This document shows, piece by piece, positions 33,557 through 42,086 of a stretch of DNA of 64,000 nt. The DNA is from an uncultured Pseudomonadota bacterium (GTDB lineage Bacteria; Pseudomonadota; Gammaproteobacteria; Methylococcales; Methylomonadaceae): positions 19,154 through 83,153 of the forward strand of contig CAINHO010000024.1 of assembly GCA_903848935.1 (NCBI GenBank), written 5' to 3'. Position 1 is the first letter of the stretch; each line of letters starts with the position of its first letter. Both the position numbers and the translations under genes were made by a program. The notes beneath the pieces were generated by a model. It was not told where the DNA came from. It saw nothing but the letters and a program-made list of their open reading frames with translations, and made no database searches.

Positions 33557-35320
33557 CTACTCCAAAAACTGCTTTTTGAAATTTAACAAATCAGCATCTT
33601 CTGGCGCGACTTTCAACGCTTCATCAAATAATTTTTGCGCGTCTTCTTTTTTGTTCATTGCCCAAAGCACCTCGCACAAATGCGCTGCAATTTCACCGCT
33701 ATTTTGTTTTTCATAAGCGGATTGTAGATATTTAACCGCTTGCAAATAATTTCCTAACTTGAATTGCAACCAACCAAAACTGTCCATAATCGCCGGTTCA
33801 TTTGGTTGTAATTTAATAGCACGTTGCAGATATTTTTCCGCTTCGTGGTAACGCTTGGCATCGTTCAACAACGTATAACCCAACGCATTCAAAGATTCGG
33901 CATTATTGACATCTTTCGCCAAAATTTTTTTTAAATCCGATTCCAACACATCCAATTTGCCCAAATGTTCGGCAACCAAAGCACGGGTATAAAGCAAATC
34001 TTTCTCTTCTGGCAATTGCAACAATGTTTCACTTAACAAACTAAACGCTTTCTCGGCTTGATTTTGTTGATTGTACAAACTCGCTTGCATCAACACGAAA
34101 CGTAATTTTTGCGCGGGGAATTTTTTCACCAATTTTTCTAAACGCTGGTCGATTTCATTGTATTTACGTTCTTTTGCCAACAAGTTAATTGCCGAAACGC
34201 CCGCGTCTAATTCAAATCCACCTTCGGTTACTTTATCGAATAACGCCACTGCCGCCGCTGTGTTATTACGTTTTTCTTCGATTTTTCCCAGATAAAAATT
34301 TGCTTGTGATGCCCATTCAGCTTGTTCTGAGAGCGTTTTTAAAATCGTTTCTGCGTTTGCATCGCGATTGAGCTGTAAATTGATTAACGCCAACGCAATA
34401 TAACTTTCGCCATCTTTTGGAATTTGAGTAATCAATGTTTGATAAAGTTCTGCGGCGGCTTCGTATTCTGTTGTTTTAATCAGCGTTTGAGCCAACAATT
34501 TTTTGAATGCTGGATTATTTGGATGTTTTAAAATCGCCGCATTTAATAATGTTTTCGCTCGCGGTAAATCGTTTGCCATAATAGCCAATTGCGATTGAAT
34601 CACCAACGGATGCTCCCAATCGGGTTGCAATGCTAATGTTTGTTCAATTTTCTTTTCGGCTTGTGCGTTATTTTTCATTTGCATCGACAATAACGACTGC
34701 ACAAAATAAATCACAGGTTTATTGCTCGTCGTTTTCGCTGACAAGGTTTCAAGCGTGTCATAAACAAATTTTTCCTTGCCTTCTTTTTGTAAAATACTGC
34801 TCAATTCCAGCAACGCATTTTCAAAATTTTCAGGTTCTGTGGTCAATAACGCATTTAATTCCTTAACCGCTGCTTTTTTATCGTTTCCACGCAAGGCGTT
34901 TAATGCCGCGACTTTTTTGGCGGTCACATTTTTTGGTTCCTGATTCATCCACGCTGAAACGGCTTCATTTGTCTTCCGAGAATCTTTAATTTGCAACGCC
35001 ATTTTCGCGGCTTGTTCGGCAAATTTTGGATCTTTTACTCGTTTCGTTAATTCCATATATGCTTCATACGCTAAACCATATTGCTGGCGTTGTGTGGCGA
35101 GTTCGGCAGCTAAAAGCAAATACATTACATCTGGATCAATTGCTGTTTTTGCTTCGATGGGCGGCAATTCTGATTTAGTAAGTTTAGATTCGACTTGTGT
35201 TTCAGGAGGCGAAACTGTTTCAGATACAGAAATTTCTGTTGGAGAAAGTTTTTCAGTTTCGACAGCACAACTGCCTAATAAAATAACGCTGATAACAGAT
35301 AAAAGTGGGAGCTTTAACAC
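33557..35320 (-). CDS. TPR-repeat lipoprotein
   Basis: A 587-residue predicted lipoprotein made mostly of tetratricopeptide repeats, for example LAQTLIKTTEYEAAAELYQT, ALGYTLLNDAKRYHEAEKYL and GWLQFKLGNYLQAVKYLQSA. The start chosen is a GTG with TAGGA eight bases upstream, giving MLKLPLLSVISVILLGSC with the lipobox LGSC. A longer frame upstream has no such signal. It is the usual neighbour of lolB in gammaproteobacteria (PA4667-like). Function unknown; a role in envelope protein assembly is only guessed from context. Confidence 0.85.
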   Translation of the reverse strand: MLKLPLLSVISVILLGSCAVETEKLSPTEISVSETVSPPETQVESKLTKSELPPIEAKTAIDPDVMYLLLAAELATQRQQYGLAYEAYMELTKRVKDPKFAEQAAKMALQIKDSRKTNEAVSAWMNQEPKNVTAKKVAALNALRGNDKKAAVKELNALLTTEPENFENALLELSSILQKEGKEKFVYDTLETLSAKTTSNKPVIYFVQSLLSMQMKNNAQAEKKIEQTLALQPDWEHPLVIQSQLAIMANDLPRAKTLLNAAILKHPNNPAFKKLLAQTLIKTTEYEAAAELYQTLITQIPKDGESYIALALINLQLNRDANAETILKTLSEQAEWASQANFYLGKIEEKRNNTAAAVALFDKVTEGGFELDAGVSAINLLAKERKYNEIDQRLEKLVKKFPAQKLRFVLMQASLYNQQNQAEKAFSLLSETLLQLPEEKDLLYTRALVAEHLGKLDVLESDLKKILAKDVNNAESLNALGYTLLNDAKRYHEAEKYLQRAIKLQPNEPAIMDSFGWLQFKLGNYLQAVKYLQSAYEKQNSGEIAAHLCEVLWAMNKKEDAQKLFDEALKVAPEDADLLNFKKQFLE

Positions 35321-35406
35321 GCTTGTTCCTAGTTCGTGACAGAATGTGAATTTGTTTAATAGCGTAGCAGAAAACACGCCTAAATTAGAATGCTGATTTT
35401 TTACAA

Positions 35407-35435
35407 TTGGACAACACCGCTAGATTTCTTAGAAT
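35407..35435 (+). promoter_or_regulatory. Promoter of hemA
   Basis: TTGGAC (35407-35412), 17-base spacer, TAGAAT (35430-35435) on the plus strand in the divergent region between the TPR lipoprotein gene and hemA. Transcription would begin near 35442, about 38 bases before the ATG. Confidence 0.6.
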
Positions 35436-35479
35436 AGCAGCAATCATAAAGCTACTTCACATTTTAATTCGCTTACTCA

Positions 35480-36736
35480 ATGACACTTCTTGCTCTTGGC
35501 ATCAACTACAATACTGCCCCCGTTTCGATTCGTGAACGTTTGGCGTTTCCAACCGATATTCTACCCAATGCGTTACAGAATTTACTGTGTGTCAATGGAA
35601 TAAATGAAGCCGCGATTTTATCGACGTGTAATCGCACTGAATTTTATTGCACCACGCAATCAGATAATCAAAATTTGTTAATCGATTGGATTGCTCACAA
35701 TAAACAACTCGCTGTACAGGATTTAACGCCTTATTTGTATTACCACACAGATAACGCCACGATTCGCCATATTTTTCGTGTCGCGTGTGGATTGGATTCC
35801 ATGATTTTAGGTGAACCTCAAATTTTGGGACAAATGAAAACCGCTTATCAAACGGCATGTGATGCGGGAACGGTGGGGAAATTACTCGGCAAATTATTTC
35901 AACACACATTTACAGCAGCAAAAAAAGTTCGCACAGATACGGCGATTGGTTCTAGTCCGGTTTCAGTGGCATTTGCAGCCGTGCAACTCGCTAGACAAAT
36001 TTTCGATAAACTTAGCGAACAAACGGCGTTGTTAATTGGCGCGGGTGAAACCATTGAACTTGCCGCTCGTCATTTAAGTCAGCAAGGCGTTGGACGAATT
36101 ATCATTGCGAATCGAACCTTTGAAAAAGCGCATACACTCGCGGCACAGTTCAATGGCTACGCGATTAGTTTGGCAGAAATCCCTAATCATCTTGCCGAAG
36201 CCGACATTGTGATTTCGTCAACAGCGAGTCAATTGCCTATTTTGGGGAAAGGTAGCGTTGAAAGTGCCTTAAAAAAACGTAAACGCAAACCGATGTTCAT
36301 GGTGGATTTAGCCGTACCGCGTGACATTGAAGCCGAAGTTGAGCAATTAGCCGACGTATATTTGTACACCGTCGATGATTTACAGTACACAATTGAACAA
36401 AACATGAATTCGCGTCGTCAAGCCGCTGAACAAGCTGAAGAAATTATCGACACACAAGTGGATTATTTTCTCGCATGGTTACGCGCTCAAGGCGCACAAA
36501 CATTGATAAAAGACTATCGCACACAAGCTGAAGTATTTCGTGACGACGCATTGCAAAAAGCCTTGGCATCACTCACAAATGGCGTATCGGCTGAAGTGGC
36601 ATTGCAGCGTTTAGCGCATTCATTAACCAATAAATTGATTCACACACCCAGTTCACAATTGCGCGTCGCGGCAGAAAATGAACGTCATGATTTGCTCGCG
36701 GCGGCTTTAGAAATTTTTCAACTTAATCCAGCGTAA
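35480..36736 (+). CDS. hemA: Glutamyl-tRNA reductase
   Basis: First enzyme of tetrapyrrole synthesis, reducing glutamyl-tRNA to glutamate-1-semialdehyde. It has 418 residues. Catalytic C50 sits in [12 protein letters not shown], the NADPH-binding region is [16 protein letters not shown], and the C-terminal dimerisation helices are complete. Two bases separate it from prfA, the conserved pairing. Haem demand fits with the ccm genes downstream. Confidence 0.97.
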   Translation: MTLLALGINYNTAPVSIRERLAFPTDILPNALQNLLCVNGINEAAILSTCNRTEFYCTTQSDNQNLLIDWIAHNKQLAVQDLTPYLYYHTDNATIRHIFRVACGLDSMILGEPQILGQMKTAYQTACDAGTVGKLLGKLFQHTFTAAKKVRTDTAIGSSPVSVAFAAVQLARQIFDKLSEQTALLIGAGETIELAARHLSQQGVGRIIIANRTFEKAHTLAAQFNGYAISLAEIPNHLAEADIVISSTASQLPILGKGSVESALKKRKRKPMFMVDLAVPRDIEAEVEQLADVYLYTVDDLQYTIEQNMNSRRQAAEQAEEIIDTQVDYFLAWLRAQGAQTLIKDYRTQAEVFRDDALQKALASLTNGVSAEVALQRLAHSLTNKLIHTPSSQLRVAAENERHDLLAAALEIFQLNPA

Positions 36737-36738
36737 AA

Positions 36739-37824
36739 ATGAAACCATCAATAGAACAAAAATTGCAAAACCTGTGCGAACGTCACGACGAAATTTCGGC
36801 GTTACTTTCCGAACCAGAAACACAAAGTAATCAAAATAAATTTCGGGCGTTGAGCCAAGAATATGCACAAATTAGCCCATTAGTAGAATGTTACAAACGT
36901 TACGAGCAGCTTTTGGAAGCGTTAGCCACCGCGAAAGAAATGGCAAATGACAGCGATCCAGAATTGCGCGAATTAGCAGAAGACGAAGTAAATGACGCGC
37001 AAAATCAACTCGAAGCCTTAGAACATGAAGTGCAATTATTGTTGTTACCCAAAGATCCAAACGACAATCGCAACATTTTTTTGGAAGTTCGCGCGGGAAC
37101 GGGTGGCGATGAAGCGGCTATTTTTGCGGGTGATTTAGCACGAATGTATCAGCGTTATACAGAACGCAAAGGCTGGCAAACTGAAATTATTACCGAAAAC
37201 CAAGGCGAACACGGAGGTTATAAAGAAGTGATTTTGCGCGTTTCAGGGCGTGATGTGTACTCGCAATTGAAATTTGAATCGGGTACTCACCGCGTCCAAC
37301 GTGTTCCCGAAACCGAATCACAAGGACGTATTCATACGTCAGCGTGTACGGTAGCAATTATGCCAGAAGTGGATGAAATTGACGCAATTGACATCAATCC
37401 AGCCGATTTAAAAGTCGATACCTACCGCGCATCAGGGGCAGGTGGTCAGCACATCAATAAAACAGAATCTGCGATTCGGATTACCCACATTCCCACAGGA
37501 ACGATTGTGGAATGCCAAGACGACCGTTCGCAACATAAAAACCGTGCGCGAGCCATGGCGTTATTGTCGTCACGCATACTTTCGGCTAAACAAGAAAAAC
37601 AACACGCCGAACAATCGTCGTTGCGAAAAGTACAAGTCGGTAGTGGCGACCGTTCGGAACGCATTCGAACTTACAATTATCCGCAAGGACGTTTAACGGA
37701 TCACCGCATTAACTTAACGCTCTATAAACTCGATGACATTATGGAAGGTGGTTTAGATCAAGTGTTGCAGCCGTTAATTAGTGAGCATCACGCCGAATTG
37801 TTGACGCAATTGGGCGATGATTAG
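36739..37824 (+). CDS. prfA: Peptide chain release factor 1
   Basis: Terminates translation at UAA and UAG. It has 361 residues. The GGQ motif is at 235-237 ([13 protein letters not shown]). The tripeptide that reads the stop codon is PET (190-192), a known variant of the PxT signature. The expected downstream partner prmC, which methylates the GGQ glutamine, is not here. Confidence 0.97.
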   Translation: MKPSIEQKLQNLCERHDEISALLSEPETQSNQNKFRALSQEYAQISPLVECYKRYEQLLEALATAKEMANDSDPELRELAEDEVNDAQNQLEALEHEVQLLLLPKDPNDNRNIFLEVRAGTGGDEAAIFAGDLARMYQRYTERKGWQTEIITENQGEHGGYKEVILRVSGRDVYSQLKFESGTHRVQRVPETESQGRIHTSACTVAIMPEVDEIDAIDINPADLKVDTYRASGAGGQHINKTESAIRITHIPTGTIVECQDDRSQHKNRARAMALLSSRILSAKQEKQHAEQSSLRKVQVGSGDRSERIRTYNYPQGRLTDHRINLTLYKLDDIMEGGLDQVLQPLISEHHAELLTQLGDD

Positions 37825-37829
37825 AAATT

Positions 37830-38807
37830 ATGATTAGCTACATTCTGCGCCGATTTTTGTACGCTTTACCGCTGCTATTTGCAGTGAATGTGTTGACGTT
37901 CACGCTATTTTTCGTGGTCAATAGCCCTGATGATATGGCGCGAATGCAACTCGGACAAAAACACATTACCGAGCAAGCGATTCAAAATTGGAAACAACAA
38001 CATGGCTACGATAAACCGTTGTTGTGGAATGTGAACGTAGAAGGCAGTAACCAATTCACACAAACAATTTTTTATAGCAAATCAGTCGGTTTGATGCTTT
38101 TTAATTTTGGTACATCAGACAGTGGACGAAACATTGGTGCGGATATTCAAGAGCGTGCCGTACCAAGTTTAGCGTTAGCATTGCCGACATTGTTAATTGG
38201 TCTGGTTGTTAATATCTGTGCAGCATTGTTGATGGTTTTATTTCGGCGACAGAAAATTGAACAAGTTGGCATTGTTTTGTGCGTGATGCTGATGTCGATT
38301 TCATCGTTGTTTTACATTATCAGCGGACAGTTTTTCATTGCAAAAGTGTTAAAACTCGTTCCAATTTCGGGTTACGACGATGGTTTTGCAATGATTAAAT
38401 TTTTGATTTTGCCCGTTTTGATTGGTGTTTTTACAGGCATAGGTTCAGGTGTACGGTGGTATCAAACGCTGTTTTTAGAAGAAGCAGAAAAAGATTACGT
38501 TCGCACGGCGCGTGCTAAAGGGCTAACTGAAACACAAACGCTATTTCGTCATGTTCTACCGAATGCAATGATTCCGATTTTGACCGGTGTGGTGGTGATT
38601 TTGCCATTATTATTTATGGGCAGTTTGATTATGGAATCATTTTTTAGTATTCCAGGACTGGGCAGTTACACCATTGACGCGATTAACAGCCAAGATTTTG
38701 CGATTGTTCGCGCGATGGTTTTTTTAGGTTCAGTCTTATACATTTTTGGACTGTTGCTGACTGATATTTCTTACACGTTGGTTGATCCGCGTGTCCGTTT
38801 AACTTAA
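37830..38807 (+). CDS. ABC transporter permease of the DppB/OppB type, orphan
   Basis: A 325-residue inner-membrane permease of the peptide/nickel (binding-protein-dependent) family. It has the N-terminal helix ISYILRRFLYALPLLFAVNV, a periplasmic segment, and about five more helices. The EAA loop reads EKDYVRTARAKGLTETQTLF and the C terminus ends SYTLVDPRVRLT, as in DppB. No partner permease, ATPase or binding protein lies nearby; it sits between prfA and apt with gaps of 5 and 13 bases. Substrate unknown. Confidence 0.85.
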   Translation: MISYILRRFLYALPLLFAVNVLTFTLFFVVNSPDDMARMQLGQKHITEQAIQNWKQQHGYDKPLLWNVNVEGSNQFTQTIFYSKSVGLMLFNFGTSDSGRNIGADIQERAVPSLALALPTLLIGLVVNICAALLMVLFRRQKIEQVGIVLCVMLMSISSLFYIISGQFFIAKVLKLVPISGYDDGFAMIKFLILPVLIGVFTGIGSGVRWYQTLFLEEAEKDYVRTARAKGLTETQTLFRHVLPNAMIPILTGVVVILPLLFMGSLIMESFFSIPGLGSYTIDAINSQDFAIVRAMVFLGSVLYIFGLLLTDISYTLVDPRVRLT

Positions 38808-38820
38808 TTTTCAAATTTCA

Positions 38821-39336
38821 ATGAATCGATTAAAAACAAAAATTCGCGACATTCCCGATTTTCCAAAAGAAGGGATTATTTTTAAAGACATCACGCCATT
38901 GGTCAAAGATCCCGCCGCGTTGAAACTCGCCATACACCAACTGATTCAACCGTTTTTAGGCAGCAACATTAACGTAATTGCGGGAATGGAAGCGCGTGGT
39001 TTTATTTTTGGAAGTTTGGTTGCCTGGGAAATGGGATTGCCATTCGTACCGTTACGAAAACCAGGTAAATTACCGTATGACGTGCAAAGCGTTTCGTATG
39101 ATTTGGAATATGGTTCAGCCACGCTAGAAGCACATATTGATGCGTTTAACGTAGGTGATAAAGTGTTACTCATTGACGATTTACTCGCAACGGGCGGGAC
39201 GGCAAAAGCGAGTTGTGAATTAGTCGAAAAACTTGGCGCAACGGTGGAAGCATTAGCGTTTGTGGTGGAATTAGATTTTCTAAATGGACGAGAACAATTA
39301 ACCAATTATCGCGTGCATTCGTTATTGCATTTTTAA
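38821..39336 (+). CDS. apt: Adenine phosphoribosyltransferase
   Basis: Salvages adenine to AMP using PRPP. It has 171 residues. FPKEGIIFKDITPLV at the N terminus, GMEARGFIFG, and the PRPP loop VLLIDDLLATGGTA are all intact. It ends SLLHF, as the family does. Confidence 0.96.
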   Translation: MNRLKTKIRDIPDFPKEGIIFKDITPLVKDPAALKLAIHQLIQPFLGSNINVIAGMEARGFIFGSLVAWEMGLPFVPLRKPGKLPYDVQSVSYDLEYGSATLEAHIDAFNVGDKVLLIDDLLATGGTAKASCELVEKLGATVEALAFVVELDFLNGREQLTNYRVHSLLHF

Positions 39337-39339
39337 CAT

Positions 39340-39372
39340 AAAAAACTGCTTTATAGTTTCCCTCGAAGCAGT
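39340..39372 (-). terminator. Minus-strand intrinsic terminator with no upstream gene
   Basis: On the minus strand ACTGCTT and AAGCAGT form a seven-pair stem with a 14-base loop and are followed directly by TTTTTT. Read on the plus strand there is no U tract, so it does not terminate apt. No minus-strand coding gene precedes it. A second hairpin just upstream (AAAAGTGGG/CCCGCTTTT, about 39375-39409) pairs better as minus-strand RNA. Confidence 0.5.
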
Positions 39373-39453
39373 CTAAAAGCGGGTTTAAACAACTTTTTCC
39401 CACTTTTATCAAATCTTCGCAACAAAATTCAACCCTTTAATTTCGTGGTTTTA

Positions 39454-40065
39454 ATGAATGCAAAAAAACTAAAAGCTTGCCAATTATCTTGTATCCGCGA
39501 CGAACGGCTATTGTTTAGCGAGTTGAATTTTACGTTGATGAGTGGACAAGTTTTGCTGATTGAAGGTGCAAATGGTGCAGGAAAAACATCGTTGTTACGA
39601 ATTCTAACGGGGTTTCGTAAACCTGATTCGGGTGATTTATTTTGGAATGACGAAGCGATTGATGACACGCAAGAATTTTATCAAGACACGGCTTATATCG
39701 GACATAACAACGGTTTGAAAGACACACTAACCGCTGAAGAAAATTTACGTTACGCGCAAGCTTTAGCGACGACGACATTGACGATTGATGACGTAATGGA
39801 ACAAGTGGGCTTGAACGGTTATCAAGAAACGTTGGTGCGTTTTATGTCGGCGGGACAACGACGACGTTTGGCGTTAGCGCGATTACTTTGCACTCACAAA
39901 CCGCTGTGGATTCTCGATGAACCCTTTACCTCATTGGATCGTGCGAGTATTAAATTATTTGAAAAATTCATTGAAACACACGCGAATCAAGGTGGTTTAG
40001 TGATTATGACTTCGCATCACGACACGTCGATTCCGCACACTTTGCTGCAAAAAATTCACTTATGA
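39454..40065 (+). CDS. ccmA: Haem exporter ATP-binding protein CcmA
   Basis: ATPase of the CcmABCD complex that releases haem-loaded CcmE during cytochrome c maturation. It has 203 residues from the ATG at 39454. The Walker A is GANGAGKT (38-45), the signature region MSAGQRRRLALARLL, and Walker B is LWILDEPFTSLD. A GTG three codons upstream is possible. It overlaps ccmB by four bases (ATGA). Confidence 0.95.
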   Translation: MNAKKLKACQLSCIRDERLLFSELNFTLMSGQVLLIEGANGAGKTSLLRILTGFRKPDSGDLFWNDEAIDDTQEFYQDTAYIGHNNGLKDTLTAEENLRYAQALATTTLTIDDVMEQVGLNGYQETLVRFMSAGQRRRLALARLLCTHKPLWILDEPFTSLDRASIKLFEKFIETHANQGGLVIMTSHHDTSIPHTLLQKIHL

Positions 40066-40745
40066 AACAGTCTTCCTTATTTCAAGCCTTTGGCGCAGTC
40101 ATTAAACGCGATTTACTGCTCGCTTACCGTCATCGCGCCGAATTGATCAATCCGTTGGCATTTTTTGTGATGGTAATTACTTTATTTCCATTAGCTCTTG
40201 GTGCAGAAATCGCGCTTTTAAAACGTATTGCACCTGCGATTATTTGGGTCGCCGCATTATTGGCATCGTTGATGTCGATTGATAATTTATTTCGTGCTGA
40301 TTACGACGATGGCAGTTTGGAATTGATGGTGATGACACCGCATTCGCTCTCGATTTTAGTCTTAGCGAAAGTGACCGCGCATTGGTTCTTATCGAGCGTA
40401 CCGTTGTTATTTATCGCGCCGTTAATGGGCTTGATGTTACACATGGACAGCAACGTAATCGGCATTTTATTGCTAACGTTATTACTCGGAATGCCCGTGT
40501 TAAGTTTAATTGGTGGCATTGCGGTGGCATTGACGTTAGGTTTGCGAAAAGGCGGTGCGTTGTTGGCGATTTTAGTGTTGCCGTTGTATGTTCCAATTTT
40601 GATTTTCGCCAGCGGCGCGGTTGATGCCGCCATGAGTGGTTTTCCAGTTTCAGGGCATTTATCGATGATGTGTGCGATTTTATTTCTAGCGATAACCTTA
40701 ACCCCGCTGCCCACTGCGGCAGCTTTAAAAATGAGTTTGAGTTAA
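40062..40745 (+). CDS. ccmB: Haem exporter membrane protein CcmB
   Basis: Membrane subunit of CcmABCD, 227 residues with about six helices. The start FGAVIKRDLLLAYRHRAELI and the segment DDGSLELMVMTPHSLSILVL match CcmB. Its start overlaps the ccmA stop, and ccmC begins two bases after its own stop. Confidence 0.95.
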   Translation: MKQSSLFQAFGAVIKRDLLLAYRHRAELINPLAFFVMVITLFPLALGAEIALLKRIAPAIIWVAALLASLMSIDNLFRADYDDGSLELMVMTPHSLSILVLAKVTAHWFLSSVPLLFIAPLMGLMLHMDSNVIGILLLTLLLGMPVLSLIGGIAVALTLGLRKGGALLAILVLPLYVPILIFASGAVDAAMSGFPVSGHLSMMCAILFLAITLTPLPTAAALKMSLS

Positions 40746-40747
40746 TT

Positions 40748-41491
40748 ATGTTCATGCGATTTATTTATAAATTTTCCTCGCCGCCGTATTTCTACTCAAT
40801 CAGCGGCAAAATGCTGCCGTGGTTGACGGCATTATTTTTTCTGTTGCTGGGTTACGGTTTATACGGCGGTTTAGTCACTGCGCCAGCCGATTATCAACAA
40901 GGCGATAGTTTCAGAATTATTTACGTTCACGTTCCTGCTGCGTGGATGTCGATGTTTATCTATGTGGTGATGGCGATTAGCGGTGGAATTGGTTTAGTGT
41001 GGCGCATCAAACTTGCTGAAATTGTGAGTATTTCTAGTGCGTCAATCGGTGCAAGTTTTACCTTTTTGGCTCTTGTCACGGGTTCACTTTGGGGGAAACC
41101 GATGTGGGGCGCGTGGTGGGTTTGGGACGCACGTTTGACCTCCGAATTGGTTTTATTATTTTTATATTTAGGTGTAATTGGATTGTATAACGGCATCGAA
41201 GATAAACGCACCGCTTCCCGCGCGGTGGCGATTTTAGCCTTAGTCGGCGTGGTGAACATTCCGATTATTCATTATTCGGTGGAATGGTGGAACACGTTGC
41301 ATCAAGGTGCGACGGTGACGAAATTAGATAAACCATCAATTCATATTGATATGTTAATTCCGCTGTTGGTGATGGCTGGCGCGTTTAAAGTTTATTACGC
41401 AATTGCACTTTTGTTGCGTTGCCGAAACGAATTATTAGAACGTGAACCGAATGGAAAATGGATTGACGAATTGTTGGAGAAAGTGAAATGA
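40748..41491 (+). CDS. ccmC: Haem handling protein CcmC
   Basis: Loads haem onto CcmE through a WWD domain. It has 247 residues from the ATG at 40748, two bases past ccmB; a longer frame inside ccmB is rejected. The WWD motif WGAWWVWDARLTSELVLLF and the flanking haem histidines in YVHVPAAWMSM and IIHYSVEWWNTLHQG are conserved. Confidence 0.96.
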   Translation: MFMRFIYKFSSPPYFYSISGKMLPWLTALFFLLLGYGLYGGLVTAPADYQQGDSFRIIYVHVPAAWMSMFIYVVMAISGGIGLVWRIKLAEIVSISSASIGASFTFLALVTGSLWGKPMWGAWWVWDARLTSELVLLFLYLGVIGLYNGIEDKRTASRAVAILALVGVVNIPIIHYSVEWWNTLHQGATVTKLDKPSIHIDMLIPLLVMAGAFKVYYAIALLLRCRNELLEREPNGKWIDELLEKVK

Positions 41492-41649
41492 GCGAATTTT
41501 TTGCAATGGGCGGTTACGCCTTTTACGTCTGGACTTCTTACGGCTTGACGTTTGTGTTGATGTTTATCGGCATCATCAATCCGTTAATGGCAAATAAACA
41601 AATTTTGCGCGGCTTATTATTAAAACGTAAACGGGAGCGAAATTCATGA
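41488..41649 (+). CDS. ccmD: Haem exporter small subunit CcmD
   Basis: A 53-residue single-span membrane protein starting MSEFFAMGGYAFYVWTSYGL and ending in a basic tail (LLLKRKRERNS). Both the GGYAFYVWTSYG motif and the position between ccmC and ccmE identify CcmD. It overlaps both neighbours by four bases. Confidence 0.93.
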   Translation: MSEFFAMGGYAFYVWTSYGLTFVLMFIGIINPLMANKQILRGLLLKRKRERNS

Positions 41650-42086
41650 AATCAATCAAACAAAAGCGTTTAACGTTGATTTTGTTAATGGTTGCAGGAA
41701 TTGCGATTGCGACGTTTTTTGGCTTACGCGCGTTTAACGATAATTTGATGTATTTCTTTTCGGCAACAGACGTAATTGAAGGCAAAGCTCCAAAAGACCA
41801 TTTATTTCGTTTAGGCGGCATGGTGGTGAAAGGTAGCGTGGTTCGCCAGCCTTCTGGTTTAACGGTGCGTTTCGTTTTAACGGACATGGCGAAAGAAGTC
41901 ACGGTTGAATATACGGGGATTTTGCCTGACTTATTCCGTGAAGGACAAGGCATTGTGGCAAATGGAAAATTAGACGCAAACGGCGTTTTCATCGCCCAAG
42001 AAGTTTTAGCGAAGCACGACGAAAACTATATGCCGCCCGAAGTGGCGGGCAGTATGAAAAATAAACCTGCGGAGACACAAAAATGA
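41646..42086 (+). CDS. ccmE: Haem chaperone CcmE
   Basis: Periplasmic, membrane-anchored chaperone that carries haem covalently. It has 146 residues: an N-terminal anchor, an OB-fold body, and H124 plus Y128 in VLAKHDENYMPPEV, the haem-attachment motif. ATGA overlaps link it to ccmD and ccmF. Confidence 0.96.
   Translation: MKSIKQKRLTLILLMVAGIAIATFFGLRAFNDNLMYFFSATDVIEGKAPKDHLFRLGGMVVKGSVVRQPSGLTVRFVLTDMAKEVTVEYTGILPDLFREGQGIVANGKLDANGVFIAQEVLAKHDENYMPPEVAGSMKNKPAETQK

Noticed and set aside
37306..37314. PET instead of PAT in release factor 1
   Set aside because: PxT variants including PET are common in bacterial RF1, so this does not imply altered stop codon use.
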